A DNA stretch of 13,138 bases from Collinsella sp. AF02-46-1 (lineage in GTDB: Bacteria > Actinomycetota > Coriobacteriia > Coriobacteriales > Coriobacteriaceae). The translations under genes and the position numbers were made by a program. This document shows positions 1 to 7,526 of this stretch, one piece after another (positions within the stretch are counted from its first letter, which is position 1; the number at the start of each line of letters is the position of its first letter). Where the stretch lies: contig CAKXKM010000053.1 in assembly GCA_934876235.1 (NCBI GenBank), forward strand, positions 1 to 13,138. Direction: 5' to 3'. Under the pieces are notes generated by a model. The model was not told where the DNA came from. It worked only from the letters and a program-made list of their open reading frames with translations, and made no database searches.

Positions 1-2897
1 CGACCAACCAGGAGGGCGCGCTTCCCATTTTTGACGAGCGCATCGAGACTCCGTTTGGCCCGGCCGCCGGTCCCAATACGCAGCTTGCCCAGAACATCGT
101 GGCATCCTATGTGGCCGGTTCTCGCTTCTTTGAGCTCAAGACCGTCCAGGTTATGGACGGCGAGGAGCTCTCCAAGTGCGTCAACAAGCCCTGCATCGTG
201 GCTCAGGACGAGTGCTACAACTGCGAGTGGTCGACCGAGCTCGAGGTTCCGCAGGCCTTTGCCGAGTACGTGAAGGCATGGTTTGCCTGCCACCTGATCG
301 CTCGCGAGTACGGTCTGGGCAGCCCGGACGGCTTTGTCTTCAACATGTCGGTGGGCTATGACCTGGAGGGCATTAAGAGCCCCAAGGTCGACGCCTACAT
401 CGAGGGCATGAAGGACGCCAGCGGCTCCGACGTCTGGAACGAGTGCCGTGCCTGGGCTCTCGCTAACCTGGACAAGTTTGAGCATGTTGACGCCGCGTTT
501 GTCGAGTCCATCCCGGCGCGCGTCTCCAACTCCATCACCGAGTCTACCCTGCACGGCTGCCCGCCGGCGGAGATCGAGCGCATCGCGACCTATCTGATCA
601 CCGAGAAGGGCCTCAACACCTACATCAAGTGCAACCCCACGCTGTTGGGCTATGAGTTTGCCCGCCAGCGCCTCAACGAGCTGGGCTTTGACTACATCGT
701 CTTCGATGACACGCACTTCCGCGAGGACCTGCAGTGGGCCGATGCCGTGCCTATGTTCGAGCGCCTGATTGCCCTGTGCGCCGAGCGCGGCCTGGAGTTT
801 GGCGTCAAGCTCACCAACACCTTCCCCGTCGACGTGACGAGGAACGAGCTGCCTTCCACCGAGATGTATATGTCCGGCCGTTCGCTGTTCTCGCTGACCA
901 TCGAGGCTGCCCGCCGCATTACCGAGCAGTTCGATGGCAAGCTGCGCATCAGCTACTCCGGCGGCGCCACGGTCTACAACATCCGCGCCCTGTACGATGC
1001 CGGCATTTGGCCCGTCACCCTGGCGACCGACGTGCTCAAGCCTGGTGGCTACGAGCGCTTTAGCCAGATGGCCGGCGAGTTTACCGACCTGGATGGCAAG
1101 CCGTTTGCGGGCGTCTCTCTCGAGGCCGTGGCTGCGATCCAGACCGGCTCGCTCACCAATCCGCTCTACAAGAAGCCGTTGCGCCCGCTGCCCGACCGCA
1201 AGGTCGCCGGCAAGAGCCCGCTTTCCGACTGCTTTACCACGCCGTGCCGCACGAGCTGCCCCATCCAGCAGGATATCCCTGCCTATCTGGCGGCTGTTGA
1301 CGAGGGCCGCTACGAGGACGCGCTCAACATCATCATCGAGCGCAACGCCCTGCCGTTTATCACCGGCACCATCTGCCCGCATCCCTGCGGCCGTGCCTGC
1401 GAGCGTGCGTTCTACGAGCCCGAGGGCGCCCAGATCCGCGCCAGCAAGCTCAAGGCCGCTCGCGAGGCCATGACCGCCGTGCTGCCCAAGCTGCGCGCCC
1501 AGGCCATCGCCAACGACGCCGAGCGCAACGTTGCCGTTATCGGCGGCGGCCCTGCCGGCCTGGCGACGGCGTTCTTCCTGACGCGTGCCGGCGTGCCCGT
1601 CACTATCTTCGAGGCCCGCGACTCTCTCGGCGGCGTGGTCCGTCACGTGATCCCCGAGTTCCGTATCGCGAGCGACGATATCTCCCACGATGCCGAGCTC
1701 TGTCTGGCCTTTGGCGCCAAGGTGCAGCTCAACGCCCGCGTGGAGTCCATTGACGAGCTCAAGGCCCAGGGCTTTACCGACGTAGTCGTGGCCACTGGTG
1801 CCTGGATGCCCGGCTCTGCGGGCCTGGGCGAGGGTGCCGAGCTCGACGTGCTGGAGTTCCTCGAGGCCGCCAAGAAGGGCGAGAAGCTCGAGCTGGGCGA
1901 GGACGTCGTGGTCATCGGCGCCGGCAACACCGCCATGGACGCGGCCCGCGTGGCCAAGCGCCTTGCTGGCGTGAAGAACGTGCGCCTGGTGTATCGCCGC
2001 ACCAAGAAGCAGATGCCCGCCGACGAGGAAGAGCTCGATCTTGCTCTTGCCGACGGCGTTGAGTTCTGCGAGCTGCTGGCGCCCAAGGCGCTCAACGGCG
2101 CCGTGCTGACCTGCGACGTCATGGAACTTGGCGAGCCGGATGCAAGCGGCCGTCGCAGCCCCGTCGCCACGGGCGAGACCGTCGAGCTTTCCGCCACCAC
2201 GGTGATCTGCGCCGTGGGCGAGGGCATCGATGCCAGCCTGTACGACGCCGCGGGCGTCGAGCACGACCGTCGCGGCCGCCTTGCCGCCACCTCCACCGGC
2301 GTCGAGGGCGTCTGGGCTGCCGGTGACTGCCGCCGCGGTCCCGCTACCGTGGTCGAGGCTATCGCCGACGCCGCCGAGGTCGCCCGTGCCATTGCCGGCG
2401 TGGACTTTAACAAGTACGCCGACTGCAACGAGCAGGCCGGCCGCGAGGACACCTGCTACGAGCGCAAGGGATCGCTGTGCCGCGACAAGCGCAACTGCAC
2501 CAAGACCCGCTGCCTGGGCTGCGGCTCGGTGTGCGAGGTCTGCTGCGATGTGTGCCCCAACCGCGCCAACGTGGCAATTAAGGTGCCGGGCCTGGCCAAG
2601 CATCAGGTCGTCCACATCGACGGCATGTGCAACGAGTGCGGCAACTGCGCCGTGTTCTGCCCCTACCAGGAGGGTCGTCCCTACAAGGACAAGCTCACCC
2701 TGTTCTGGAGCGATCAGGACATGGAGAACTCCGAGAACGAGGGCTTCCTGGCCGTGGACGAGGACCACTTTAAGGTCCGCGTCGCCGGCACGGTCCGCAC
2801 CGTCTCGGTCGATGCCGTCAACACCGGTCTGCCCGAGGCCGTCCGCCTGACCATCAAGGCCGTGCGCGACAGCTATCCGTATCTCCTTAAGAAATAG
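1..2897 (+). CDS. ygfK: YgfK-type NAD(P)H/Fe-S oxidoreductase, 5' end cut by window
   Basis: This multidomain flavin/iron-sulfur oxidoreductase (putative selenate reductase subunit YgfK) belongs to the anaerobic purine-degradation set. The frame is open from base 3 with no start in the window; the GTG at 99 is an internal valine. E. coli YgfK has about 1030 residues, so roughly 30-45 N-terminal residues are missing. Domain order: a dihydroorotate-dehydrogenase-like barrel (conserved GPAAGP near 57-74, TMHGCPP-like motif near 546-567); a GltD-like Fe-S region with Cys pairs at about 1228-1265 and 1374-1400; an FAD Rossmann motif GGGPAG near 1541-1558; an NAD(P) motif GAGNTAMD near 1918-1940; and a C-terminal double ferredoxin region (about 2445-2665) with CNECGNCAVFC. 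The FAD and NAD(P) halves resemble the glutamate synthase small subunit. It is likely the entry or exit point for NAD(P)H electrons, and it heads the visible operon, 11 bp before the next gene. The extra cysteines near 2427-2515 are unusual. Family assignment is firm; the substrate is not. Confidence 0.93.
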   Translation, partial: TNQEGALPIFDERIETPFGPAAGPNTQLAQNIVASYVAGSRFFELKTVQVMDGEELSKCVNKPCIVAQDECYNCEWSTELEVPQAFAEYVKAWFACHLIAREYGLGSPDGFVFNMSVGYDLEGIKSPKVDAYIEGMKDASGSDVWNECRAWALANLDKFEHVDAAFVESIPARVSNSITESTLHGCPPAEIERIATYLITEKGLNTYIKCNPTLLGYEFARQRLNELGFDYIVFDDTHFREDLQWADAVPMFERLIALCAERGLEFGVKLTNTFPVDVTRNELPSTEMYMSGRSLFSLTIEAARRITEQFDGKLRISYSGGATVYNIRALYDAGIWPVTLATDVLKPGGYERFSQMAGEFTDLDGKPFAGVSLEAVAAIQTGSLTNPLYKKPLRPLPDRKVAGKSPLSDCFTTPCRTSCPIQQDIPAYLAAVDEGRYEDALNIIIERNALPFITGTICPHPCGRACERAFYEPEGAQIRASKLKAAREAMTAVLPKLRAQAIANDAERNVAVIGGGPAGLATAFFLTRAGVPVTIFEARDSLGGVVRHVIPEFRIASDDISHDAELCLAFGAKVQLNARVESIDELKAQGFTDVVVATGAWMPGSAGLGEGAELDVLEFLEAAKKGEKLELGEDVVVIGAGNTAMDAARVAKRLAGVKNVRLVYRRTKKQMPADEEELDLALADGVEFCELLAPKALNGAVLTCDVMELGEPDASGRRSPVATGETVELSATTVICAVGEGIDASLYDAAGVEHDRRGRLAATSTGVEGVWAAGDCRRGPATVVEAIADAAEVARAIAGVDFNKYADCNEQAGREDTCYERKGSLCRDKRNCTKTRCLGCGSVCEVCCDVCPNRANVAIKVPGLAKHQVVHIDGMCNECGNCAVFCPYQEGRPYKDKLTLFWSDQDMENSENEGFLAVDEDHFKVRVAGTVRTVSVDAVNTGLPEAVRLTIKAVRDSYPYLLKK

Positions 2898-2908
2898 GCG
2901 AGTCTCTT

Positions 2909-3388
2909 ATGGCCAAATCCATTCAACATAACGTGGCCTACGTTGCCTGCGGAAGCGGTTGCGCCTCCGCAGGCGGCGACGCCCGCTGCAGCGAAGGCTG
3001 CATTGGCTGTGGCGCCTGTGTCACGGCCTGTCCCCACGGCGCCATTGCACTGATTGATGGCATCGCCCGCGTGGACCGCTCCAAGTGCACGGGCTGTGGC
3101 CTGTGCGGCATGGCGTGCCCGCAGCGCGTGATTGCCTTTGTTCCCGGCTACCAGAACATCCTGGTGCGCTGCAACAACACCGATAAGGGCGCCATCGCCC
3201 GCAAGATTTGCGACACGAGCTGCATCGGTTGCGGCATGTGCGCCAAAAAATGCCCTGCCGGCGCTATCCGCATCGAGGACAACTGTGCCCACATCGACGG
3301 TGCGGACTGCCTGTCGTGCGGCATGTGCGCCGTCGTTTGCCCGCATGGCGCCATCCACGACCGCACCGGCATCGCCGCCGGCGTGTAG
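2909..3388 (+). CDS. Ferredoxin-like protein with four [4Fe-4S] motifs
   Basis: This 159-residue soluble electron-transfer protein has no signal peptide or membrane segment. Four complete CxxCxxCxxxCP motifs are visible at Cys 31/34/37/41, 60/63/66/70, 105/108/111/115 and 134/137/140/144. Each is typical of a cubane [4Fe-4S] ligand set, so two bacterial ferredoxin modules are joined in one chain. Six further cysteines (14, 18, 27, 88, 101, 126) are not explained by these motifs. The N-terminus (VAYVACGSGC) resembles the region before the clusters in RnfB-type proteins, so database names such as RnfB-related or 4Fe-4S binding protein are likely. It lies between ygfK and xdhD with 11- and 12-bp gaps. 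The inferred role is to carry electrons between the molybdenum enzyme, which has no FAD domain, and the flavin of YgfK. The start ATG is the only plausible one, although its ribosome binding site is weak. Confidence 0.93.
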   Translation: MAKSIQHNVAYVACGSGCASAGGDARCSEGCIGCGACVTACPHGAIALIDGIARVDRSKCTGCGLCGMACPQRVIAFVPGYQNILVRCNNTDKGAIARKICDTSCIGCGMCAKKCPAGAIRIEDNCAHIDGADCLSCGMCAVVCPHGAIHDRTGIAAGV

Positions 3389-3390
3389 AA

Positions 3391-3396
3391 GGGAAT
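3391..3396 (+). promoter_or_regulatory. Ribosome binding site for xdhD-like gene
   Basis: The sequence AGAAGGGAA overlaps the end of the previous gene and sits about 5-7 bases before the ATG at 3401. It supports that start and tight co-translation with the ferredoxin-like gene. Confidence 0.6.
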
Positions 3397-3400
3397 CACC

Positions 3401-6178
3401 ATGGCACAGGAATTCACTTTTACCGTTAACGGCGTCGAGCACACGACGACCCAAAACAAACCGCTGCTGCGCTACCTGCGCGACGACCTGCACATCCATT
3501 CCGCCAAGGACGGCTGCTCCGAGGGTGCTTGCGGCACCTGCACCATTCATGTGGACGGTGCGGCCGTCAAGGCCTGCGTGCTGACCACCGCCCTTGCCGC
3601 CGGCCGCAACATCGTGACTGTCGAGGGCCTGCCCGAGGATGTGCGCGAGGCCTTTGTGTACGCCTTTGGCGCCGTGGGCGCCGTGCAGTGCGGTTTTTGC
3701 ATCCCCGGTATGGTCATGGCAGGCGCGGCGCTGATCGCCGAGGACCCCGAGCCCACCGAGGAGCAGATCAAGTACGCCATCCGCGGCAACGTCTGCCGCT
3801 GCACCGGCTACAAGAAGATTATTGAGGGCATTTCGCTGGCCGCTGCGGTGCTCCGCGGCGAAAAGCAGATCGACGAGGACCTGGAGCGCGGCGACGACTA
3901 CGGCGTGGGCAAGCGCGCCTTCCGTATCGACGTGCGCAAGAAGGTACTCGGCGAGGGCAAGTACCCCGATGACATCGACGAGCTCGATCAGCCGGGCCTG
4001 ACCTATGCCAGCGCCGTGCGCTCCAAGTATCCGCGCGCCCGTGTGCTCTCCATTGACACCTCCAAGGCCGAGGCCCTGCCCGGTGTGGTGGGCATCTTGC
4101 GCGCCGAGGACGTGCCGGTCAACCAGGTCGGCCACCTTATCCAGGACTGGGACGTCATGATCGCGGCGGGCGATATCACCCGCTGCGTGGGCGACGCCAT
4201 CGTGCTGGTGGTTGCCGAGGACGAGGCGACGCTCGAGAAGGCCAAGAAGCTCGTCAGGATCGATTACGAGCCGCTGGAGCCCGTGCGTAACATTGTCGAG
4301 GCCAGGGCTGCCGACGCCCCGCGCCTGCACGACAGCTTCTTTGCCTTTGGCAACACGGTGGAGCTCAAGGACAACGTGTGCCAGAGCCGCCATGTGACGC
4401 GCGGTGACGCCGCCAAGGCGCTGGCAGAGAGCGCGTTTACCGTGACGCAGCGCTTTACCACGCCCTTTACCGAGCATGCCTTCTTGGAGCCCGAGTGCGC
4501 CGTCGCCTTCCCGTACAAGAACGGCGTCAAGGTGCAGTCGACCGACCAGGGTGCCTACGATACGCGCAAAGAGTGCGCCCACATGTTTGGCTGGGATAGC
4601 GAACCCGAGCGTGTGGTCGTCGAGACCATGCTCGTGGGTGGCGGCTTTGGCGGCAAGGAGGACGTTTCGGTCCAGCACCTGGCCGCGCTCGCCGCATATA
4701 AGTTCCAGCGTCCTGTGAAGTGCAAGCTCACGCGTGCCGAGTCGCTCGCTTTCCATCCCAAGCGTCATGCGATGGACGGCACCTTTACGCTGGGCTGCGA
4801 CGCCGAGGGCATCTTTACCGGCCTGGACTGCGAGATCAACTTTGACACCGGCGCCTACGCGTCGCTGTGCGGCCCGGTGCTCGAGCGCGCCTGCACGCAT
4901 GCCGTCGGCCCCTACAAGTACCAGAACACCGACATCCGCGGCTTCGGCTACTACACTAACAACCCGCCTGCCGGCGCGTACCGTGGCTTTGGCGTTTGCC
5001 AGTCCGAGTTTGCACTCGAGAGCCTGATCGACCTACTGGCCGAGAAGGTCGGCCTGGATCCGTGGGAGATCCGCTACCGTAACGCCATCGAGCCGGGCGA
5101 GGTTTTGCCCAACGGCCAGATCGCCGATTGCTCCACGGCGCTTAAGGAGACGCTGCTCGAGGTCAAGGATGCCTATTACGCGCATCCCGGACACGCCGGT
5201 ATCGCCTGCGCCATGAAGAACGCCGGCGTGGGCGTGGGCCTGCCCGACGCCGGTCGCTGCAAGATTCGCGTCGAGGACGGCGTGGCTGTGGTCTATGCCG
5301 CCACGTCCGACATCGGCCAGGGCTGCAACACGGTCTTTTTGCAGGACGTTGCCGAGGCGTGCGGTCTGCCGCTGAGCTGCATTGCCAACGGCGAGTGCTC
5401 CACCGAGAACGCTCCCGACTCCGGCACCACGTCTGGCTCGCGCCAGACGGTCGTGACCGGCGAGGCCGTGCGCGGCGCCGCCTTCCTGCTGCGCGACGCC
5501 ATGGTTGGCATCGAGGCCGGCAAGCCTGCGCCCGCCGCTCCGGTGAGCGCGCATGGCGACGGCGTCAAGATCGAGTACGACGACGATCGCGCCTACCAGC
5601 TGCGCACACAGGAACTCGTCGCCGGCCAGGGTATGCATCCTCAGGACCCTGCGGCCACCATCAAGGCGCTCGAGGGATGCGAGTTTGGTTACGTGTATCT
5701 GGAGCCGACCGACAAGCTGGGCGCCGATGTTCCCAACCCCAAGAGCCACATCTGCTACGGTTTTGCCACACATGTGGTCATTCTGGATGATGACGGCCGC
5801 GTGAGCGAGGTCTATGCCGCACACGATTCCGGCAAGGTGGTCAACCCCATCTCCATCCAGGGTCAGATCGAAGGCGGCGTGCTCATGGGTATGGGCTATG
5901 CGCTGACCGAGGACTGGCCGCTCAAGGACTGCGTACCCCAGGCAAGGTACGGCACGCTCGGGCTGTTCCGTGCGCCCGAGATTCCGGATATCCACGCCAT
6001 CTACGTGGAGAAGGACGAGCTGCTGCCCGTGGCATACGGCGGCAAGGGCATTGGAGAGATCGCAACGATCCCCACGGCGCCCGCCGTGCAGAACGCCTAC
6101 CGCGCATTCGACGGCAAGCTGCGTCCGGATCTGCCCATGGCGGATACGCCGTACAGCCGCGCCCGTCACCGCGGGTAG
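3401..6178 (+). CDS. xdhD: Selenium-dependent xanthine dehydrogenase / purine hydroxylase (XdhD-like)
   Basis: This 925-residue molybdenum hydroxylase fuses a two-cluster [2Fe-2S] domain to the molybdopterin-binding subunit. The first cluster ligands are Cys39, 44, 47 and 59. The second set is Cys97, 100, 132 and 134 in the CGFC...CRC pattern of xanthine dehydrogenases. The Mo domain follows from about residue 175, with VGGGFGG at 412-418, AYRGFG with Arg528 (substrate-binding arginine region) and GKGIGE with Glu886, matching the catalytic glutamate. No FAD domain lies between the two parts, as in E. coli XdhD/YgfN (about 956 residues). It probably hydroxylates hypoxanthine, xanthine or a related purine, or runs in the reducing direction on urate. 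In this family selenium is a labile ligand of the Mo centre, and the frame contains no in-frame TGA, so it is not a selenocysteine protein. The lack of FAD means electrons must leave through partners, most simply the preceding Fe-S protein and YgfK. Confidence 0.93.
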   Translation: MAQEFTFTVNGVEHTTTQNKPLLRYLRDDLHIHSAKDGCSEGACGTCTIHVDGAAVKACVLTTALAAGRNIVTVEGLPEDVREAFVYAFGAVGAVQCGFCIPGMVMAGAALIAEDPEPTEEQIKYAIRGNVCRCTGYKKIIEGISLAAAVLRGEKQIDEDLERGDDYGVGKRAFRIDVRKKVLGEGKYPDDIDELDQPGLTYASAVRSKYPRARVLSIDTSKAEALPGVVGILRAEDVPVNQVGHLIQDWDVMIAAGDITRCVGDAIVLVVAEDEATLEKAKKLVRIDYEPLEPVRNIVEARAADAPRLHDSFFAFGNTVELKDNVCQSRHVTRGDAAKALAESAFTVTQRFTTPFTEHAFLEPECAVAFPYKNGVKVQSTDQGAYDTRKECAHMFGWDSEPERVVVETMLVGGGFGGKEDVSVQHLAALAAYKFQRPVKCKLTRAESLAFHPKRHAMDGTFTLGCDAEGIFTGLDCEINFDTGAYASLCGPVLERACTHAVGPYKYQNTDIRGFGYYTNNPPAGAYRGFGVCQSEFALESLIDLLAEKVGLDPWEIRYRNAIEPGEVLPNGQIADCSTALKETLLEVKDAYYAHPGHAGIACAMKNAGVGVGLPDAGRCKIRVEDGVAVVYAATSDIGQGCNTVFLQDVAEACGLPLSCIANGECSTENAPDSGTTSGSRQTVVTGEAVRGAAFLLRDAMVGIEAGKPAPAAPVSAHGDGVKIEYDDDRAYQLRTQELVAGQGMHPQDPAATIKALEGCEFGYVYLEPTDKLGADVPNPKSHICYGFATHVVILDDDGRVSEVYAAHDSGKVVNPISIQGQIEGGVLMGMGYALTEDWPLKDCVPQARYGTLGLFRAPEIPDIHAIYVEKDELLPVAYGGKGIGEIATIPTAPAVQNAYRAFDGKLRPDLPMADTPYSRARHRG

Positions 6179-6247
6179 GGTAGAGCGCGGACGGCCATTG
6201 CTGACGGGCTGTTCGCGCTCAACACCAACTGCATATGCTGTGCCCTT

Positions 6248-6283
6248 GGCCTCAGCTCCATCGCGAGCCGGGGCCTTTTGTTT
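6248..6283 (+). terminator. Rho-independent terminator after the ygfK-xdhD operon
   Basis: An 11-bp stem (6248-6258 with 6265-6275) has one G-U pair and one mismatch, a 6-base loop, and then TTTTGTTT. It starts 70 bases after the xdhD stop codon on the same strand and reads as the end of the three-gene transcript. Confidence 0.75.
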
Positions 6284-6288
6284 GGAGC

Positions 6289-6334
6289 GGAAACTGCGTC
6301 CCGGAATTGGCGCTCAGAACGGGATGCACTTTCC
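6289..6334. repeat. REP-like palindromic repeat, copy 1
   Basis: The 14-base arms (6289-6302 and 6321-6334) pair except for one mismatch and one G-U, around an 18-base loop. The core reads TGYGTCCC-N6-GGCGC-N7-GGGATGCA. The same core, with identical spacing, occurs inverted just downstream. It has no T-tract, so it is not simply a terminator. Confidence 0.55.
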
Positions 6335-6350
6335 CCTTGGAGCCCTCGGC

Positions 6351-6399
6351 GGAGATTGCATCCCAGAATCCGCGCCTGGAATGGGACACACGATTGTCC
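6351..6399. repeat. REP-like palindromic repeat, copy 2 (inverted relative to copy 1)
   Basis: Read on the - strand, this copy has TGTGTCCC, then six bases, GGCGC, seven bases and GGGATGCA, in the same order and spacing as copy 1. The two copies face each other 16 bp apart, as in bacterial interspersed mosaic elements. The arms pair imperfectly within this copy (6 of 8 in the core). Confidence 0.5.
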
Positions 6400-6402
6400 G
6401 TG

Positions 6403-6431
6403 CCCGCATCCCACCATATTCGGGATGCGGG
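6403..6431. repeat. Perfect 10-bp hairpin, third unit of the palindrome cluster
   Basis: CCCGCATCCC at 6403-6412 pairs perfectly with GGGATGCGGG at 6422-6431 around a 9-base loop. It shares the GCATCCC/GGGATGC arm core with the two upstream REP-like copies but lacks their GGCGC centre. It is followed by GTTTCTGCGCTTTT, so a weak second terminator is an alternative reading. Confidence 0.55.
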
Positions 6432-6499
6432 TTTCTGCGCTTTTGTGCATCAGGCAAGCAGCTGCTTTTGGCGGCTCTCCCGGGCTGCGCATCGCTTGT

Positions 6500-6613
6500 G
6501 ATGTCGATGCGACCGACCAGAGAGTCGGCGCATTGGTCAATCGCATTACAAAAGACAGGTTTATTGAGATTGGTGAACTGACGGCCATGGCCCATGCCAT
6601 TGTGGTTGCCTAG
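6500..6613 (+). pseudogene. Possible 3' remnant of a lost gene
   Basis: About 38 codons ending in TAG at 6611-6613 read like genuine protein: CDVDATDQRV, then a segment ending ELTAMAHAIVVA, with amphipathic spacing and codon use like the neighbours. Upstream the same frame runs into the palindromic repeats and becomes low-quality Arg/Pro/Ser sequence, and no ribosome binding site precedes an ATG. I read it as a truncated gene tail, possibly cut by the repeat cluster. I do not recognise the family, and chance cannot be excluded. Confidence 0.3.
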
Positions 6614-6659
6614 ATTGAAAGCTGAGATGGAAAGTGCTTTCGGACAGGAGGGCAATATC

Positions 6660-6692
6660 AAGCCCCACGTTCCCTGTGGGAAGTGGGGCTTT
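6660..6692 (-). terminator. Strong hairpin ending the - strand XRE module
   Basis: Arms AAGCCCCAC and GTGGGGCTT (6660-6668, 6683-6691) enclose a second stem TTCCC/GGGAA with a TGT loop and a single bulged base. It lies 24 bases past the stop codon of the last - strand gene. The base run after it on the - strand (TGATATT) is only moderately T-rich, so terminator strength is uncertain. On the + strand it is followed by just TTTC. Confidence 0.55.
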
Positions 6693-6715
6693 CAAGGGCT
6701 GCTAGTTAATAGTTA

Positions 6716-6934
6716 TTAGAGGTAGCCGTTCAGCCAATCGGGCATATTGGGATCGTCAATGCTCCACGAATCTTCTTCATGCTCGCTTTCTTCCCAGTTG
6801 CTTTCGTCCCCATCGAAGAACTTGCGCCTATTACACTTGTATTTGACAACCGTGTCGCCCTCACGGCGGTATTCATTCCAGTAGTAGTTTTGCTTTCCGT
6901 ATCCGTTCCATTCTTGAGTTCTGTATATGACCAT
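6716..6934 (-). CDS. 72-aa acidic, aromatic-rich hypothetical protein
   Basis: This small soluble protein is not recognised. The N-terminal half is rich in Tyr, Trp, Asn and Lys/Arg (MVIYRTQEWNGYG..., then a YKCNRRKFFDG stretch). The C-terminal half is strongly acidic (Asp/Glu runs around residues 42-60) and ends PDWLNGYL. There is no signal peptide or membrane segment. An excellent ribosome binding site, AAAGGAG, sits 6 bases before the ATG, which decides between this frame and the overlapping 79-codon frame. It lies 59 bp after the one-TM gene on the same strand and immediately before a strong hairpin, so it is probably the last gene of the module. An acidic small protein at the end of a regulator/membrane module could be a DNA mimic, an immunity protein or an inhibitor, but that is only speculation. 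Confidence 0.72.
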   Translation of the reverse strand: MVIYRTQEWNGYGKQNYYWNEYRREGDTVVKYKCNRRKFFDGDESNWEESEHEEDSWSIDDPNMPDWLNGYL

Positions 6935-6993
6935 GGTGTCTCCTTTTCGTTTGCGTACGCGGGGCGCACGGTGTATCAGATTTGACTACTGGG

Positions 6994-7512
6994 CTATGAC
7001 TTGCGCAATGCGAGTTTTTTGGCGTTAATGCTCGCAAGTTCGTCGGAAGTAAAAACAAACGGGACAACCGCTTCATCCCATTCGATATTTGAGAAGGTAT
7101 AACCGGCGCGCGTTACTTTGACTGTTTCTTTCCCAAAGAGTTTGCCGACTTCTGTGAGCTTGTAACCCCAGGGCTCTTTTGTCATCATTCCGCTGGAGAC
7201 GAGACGCTTGTTAACTGCCTGATTCGAAAGAAGCAAGTCATGTCCGAGTCCCGTTGCAGTCTTCTTGACTCCGGTAAGGTTGACCACTGGCAAGGAGGTC
7301 TTTTCTGCTGCCTTAGCAATCGTGGCAACACCTTTGTCTGCGCCGTTGCAAATAGTTTTGAATTTAGGCGTATGGCCCGTTTTCGCGGCAATCGTAATGC
7401 TAACGATTGAACTGATTGCCACAAATACACCGATGCCAATCTGGACTTTGTGCTGCTCGAGCCACACGAGGCCTTTGTTCTTTGCGGGCAGATCAGTGTT
7501 TTCCGACTCCAA
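6994..7512 (-). CDS. 172-aa single-TM protein with possible winged-helix C-terminus, TTG start
   Basis: This protein is not recognised. A short charged N-terminus (1-22) is followed by one clear transmembrane segment at residues 23-43 (start VQIGIGVFVA), then about 45 Lys/Thr/Ala-rich residues and a folded-looking C-terminus. Residues 92-127 (LLLSNQAVNKRLVSSG...WGYKLTEVGKLFG) resemble the C-terminal winged-helix region of phage antirepressors; this is my pattern reading, not a verified match. The start is TTG, chosen because GAGGTG lies 8 bases upstream and overlaps the stop codon of the preceding XRE gene. The 12-bp gap and shared Shine-Dalgarno/stop region imply translational coupling. A tethered DNA-binding or regulator-binding partner for the XRE protein is the most economical idea. 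Confidence 0.75.
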   Translation of the reverse strand: MESENTDLPAKNKGLVWLEQHKVQIGIGVFVAISSIVSITIAAKTGHTPKFKTICNGADKGVATIAKAAEKTSLPVVNLTGVKKTATGLGHDLLLSNQAVNKRLVSSGMMTKEPWGYKLTEVGKLFGKETVKVTRAGYTFSNIEWDEAVVPFVFTSDELASINAKKLALRKS

Positions 7513-7515
7513 TTT

Positions 7516-7526
7516 CTGTACACCTC
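7516..7526 (-). promoter_or_regulatory. RBS overlapping upstream stop codon, sets TTG start
   Basis: On the - strand the XRE gene ends AAATGA and the same bases continue as TGAGGTG, the Shine-Dalgarno for the TTG at 7512. No ATG or GTG is better placed, so this site fixes the unusual start and suggests coupled translation. Confidence 0.6.

Larger units (their letters stand above)
6179..6715. other. 537-bp gene-poor stretch: terminator, REP-like palindromes, possible gene remnant
   Basis: I see no complete gene here. In order it contains an intrinsic terminator for the xdhD operon, two oppositely oriented imperfect palindromes, a perfect 10-bp hairpin, an open-frame tail that reads like protein, and a strong hairpin facing the - strand module. 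Small ORFs in three frames overlap each other and none has a convincing ribosome binding site. Confidence 0.6.

Noticed and set aside
2873..4900. 675-codon open frame on the - strand opposite the Fe-S and xdhD genes
   Set aside because: It mirrors GC-rich codons of two well-supported genes, is a low-complexity Ala/Gly/His/Val protein, and has no ribosome binding site. It is a shadow, like the 378-codon frame at 5033-6169 and the 269-codon frame at 1643-2452.
3401..6178. Selenocysteine in the selenium-dependent enzyme
   Set aside because: The frame has no internal TGA. In this family selenium is a labile cofactor ligand, not an encoded residue.
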